This document shows positions 62,612 through 64,000 of a stretch of 64,000 bases of DNA, one piece after another. Both the position numbers and the translations under genes were made by a program. Numbering within the stretch: the first letter of the stretch is position 1; each line of letters opens with the position of its first letter. This DNA comes from Impatiens glandulifera (lineage: Eukaryota; Streptophyta; Magnoliopsida; Ericales; Balsaminaceae): assembly GCF_907164915.1 (NCBI RefSeq), contig NC_061870.1, positions 25,829,348 through 25,893,347 of the forward strand. The letters run 5' to 3'. The notes under the pieces were generated by a model. That model was not told where the DNA came from. It did not search any database and worked only from the letters and a program-made list of their open reading frames with translations.

Positions 62612-64000
62612 TCATCTTTGAATGAAGGGTAGGTCCAAGAGAAAGCAAGAGCTCACATGAAAAATTGGCAGTTTAATGTATCTAAAATTCATCCTTTTTT
62701 AATTTTCCCAATCTCATAGAACTTGGGAATGGACTTTTGAGGAAGTAAATAAAAATGTTATACAAAGCTTAATTTCTTTTGAGCCATCAAAGTTTTATTT
62801 TTGGAAGCTGGTTTGATGTTAGGTTATTTGAAGTTTTTATTGGGGTTTTCAAAACTTCCAGTTTGATCGATATTAATTGGGTTCTATGAAATATTGAAGT
62901 GTGAAGAGAGAGGGAGAATTTTTTTTATTTAATTGTGTCAACATTCCGTCACATTATTCTCTTTTATTTCATTTTATTATCTTTCCTTATTATTTATTTT
63001 ATTTTTCTTCACAACTTTATATTTAAATTTTTGTTTTTAATATTTTTTAAACTTCTTTTATTGCATACTCTCATTCTAATTTTTAACTATTAAATTATTT
63101 AAATATTAAAATATTTTTACTTAAAATTTTAAATGTAAAAATATATTTTAATAATTTATTTTTAACAAATTTCAAATTTTTATAAAACCATTTCATAATA
63201 TATTTTTTTCAACTATTCAATCCCCTCAATTAATCCATCAAAATATCCTTATTTACTATTATAAAATTTAAATTTTAAATACAAACTAAGCTAAAATTAG
63301 TTAGCTAGGGTAGTACAAATAATTGATTCATCGACAATTTGAATTAAGTTTAATTCAAAGCTTATTTATCACTAATCACAATTTCTTTTGGTAAATTTGA
63401 TTGAGTTTTTGACGAAATTAATTTTCGACAATCAAACTGAAACAATATAAATAAGATAAATAGATGGAAATAATAGAAGGAAATTAAAGAGTTTTGGTTC
63501 TTTATGTTGATGCCATTGTTATTCTCTTACTTGGGTGGGTCTGTCTTATGATTTAGGAAGTGGGCTTATTTTTCATTCTAGGATATGATTTTATTCTGGA
63601 TGTCTAGAATTTTATGTGTGCAAATATTGATCTTTAATATTTTATATGCTCAACTAAATAAACATTTCTGCTGGCTAGTCTGGTATGTTAAACTTAGGCC
63701 TGATCGGTTTTGGGTTTTTTAATTATTTAAAAATCTTGATGGGTGATAAAAAAAAATTATTCTTTAACTATATTAATATTTTTAAAATATATTGAATAAA
63801 CCAAAATATATTTATTCTTAATTTTTTTAAATAAAAAATAATAACTTATGGAGTATTTTTGATAAAATATTGTTAAAAATAAATAAATATAAAAAAATTT
63901 AATATTTTGATTAATGAGTTTAGTAGAATAAGAGTGAAAAAAAATGATATTTTATTACATTATGATTATTAATATTATCACATGTTGAAAATATTTGATA
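62612..64000. other. AT-rich DNA without recognised features
   Basis: No gene, RNA or repeat terminus recognised to the end of the window. Confidence 0.45.

Overview
The window is nuclear DNA from a flowering plant, most likely a dicot. The evidence is split eukaryotic genes with GT-AG introns, plant-only families (a CDPK-related kinase and two CEP peptide-hormone precursors), a plant-type tRNA-Asp gene, and many Ty1/copia and hAT elements in very AT-rich DNA. Exon boundaries and repeat ends were read by eye from splice sites, reading frame, terminal repeats and target-site duplications (TSDs).

Layout. At 1-2.2 kb lies the 3' part of a CDPK-related kinase gene (+). At 3.9-7.0 kb is a convergent short-chain dehydrogenase/reductase gene (-) whose last exon sits 2 kb from the rest behind a GC-AG intron. 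At 8.6-10.3 kb two copia 5' ends (LTR, primer-binding site, start of gag) face each other as a long inverted repeat. At 10.4-10.95 kb is an hAT MITE carrying a decayed tRNA-Gly. At 11-21 kb there is gene-poor AT-rich DNA with a compound repeat and one hAT transposase pseudogene (17.4-19.1 kb). At 21.5-23.0 kb is a two-exon membrane-protein gene (-) that I do not recognise. At 25.5-30.3 kb are an LTR-like segment, a foldback MITE family and Helitron-like ends.

At 30.9-38.5 kb are hAT remnants. One hAT, with intact 8-bp TSDs, is split by a young copia (33.3-37.9 kb) whose polyprotein is broken by one amber codon. At 38.7-42.6 kb is a tandem array of tRNA-Asp sequences, one of them intact. The array is interrupted by an hAT that itself contains another hAT. 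At 43.5-46.9 kb is a decayed copia with an hAT MITE in one LTR. At 48.1-52.0 kb is a very young copia deletion derivative: its two LTRs look identical, but the RNase H part is gone. It ends about 90 bp beyond the stop codon of the first CEP gene (52.1-52.4 kb). A second CEP gene, with two CEP domains, lies at 60.5-60.8 kb. Two more hAT MITEs lie at 53.7 and 62.1 kb.

How the parts relate. The host genes are a kinase, an oxidoreductase, a membrane protein and two secreted peptide precursors. They are single-copy islands between nested transposons, except that the two CEP genes form a local pair. I see no bacterial-style system and no CRISPR. The most unusual structures are the inward-facing copia foldback, the tRNA-like modules inside several hAT elements, the tRNA-Asp array, and the trans-mobilised-looking copia.
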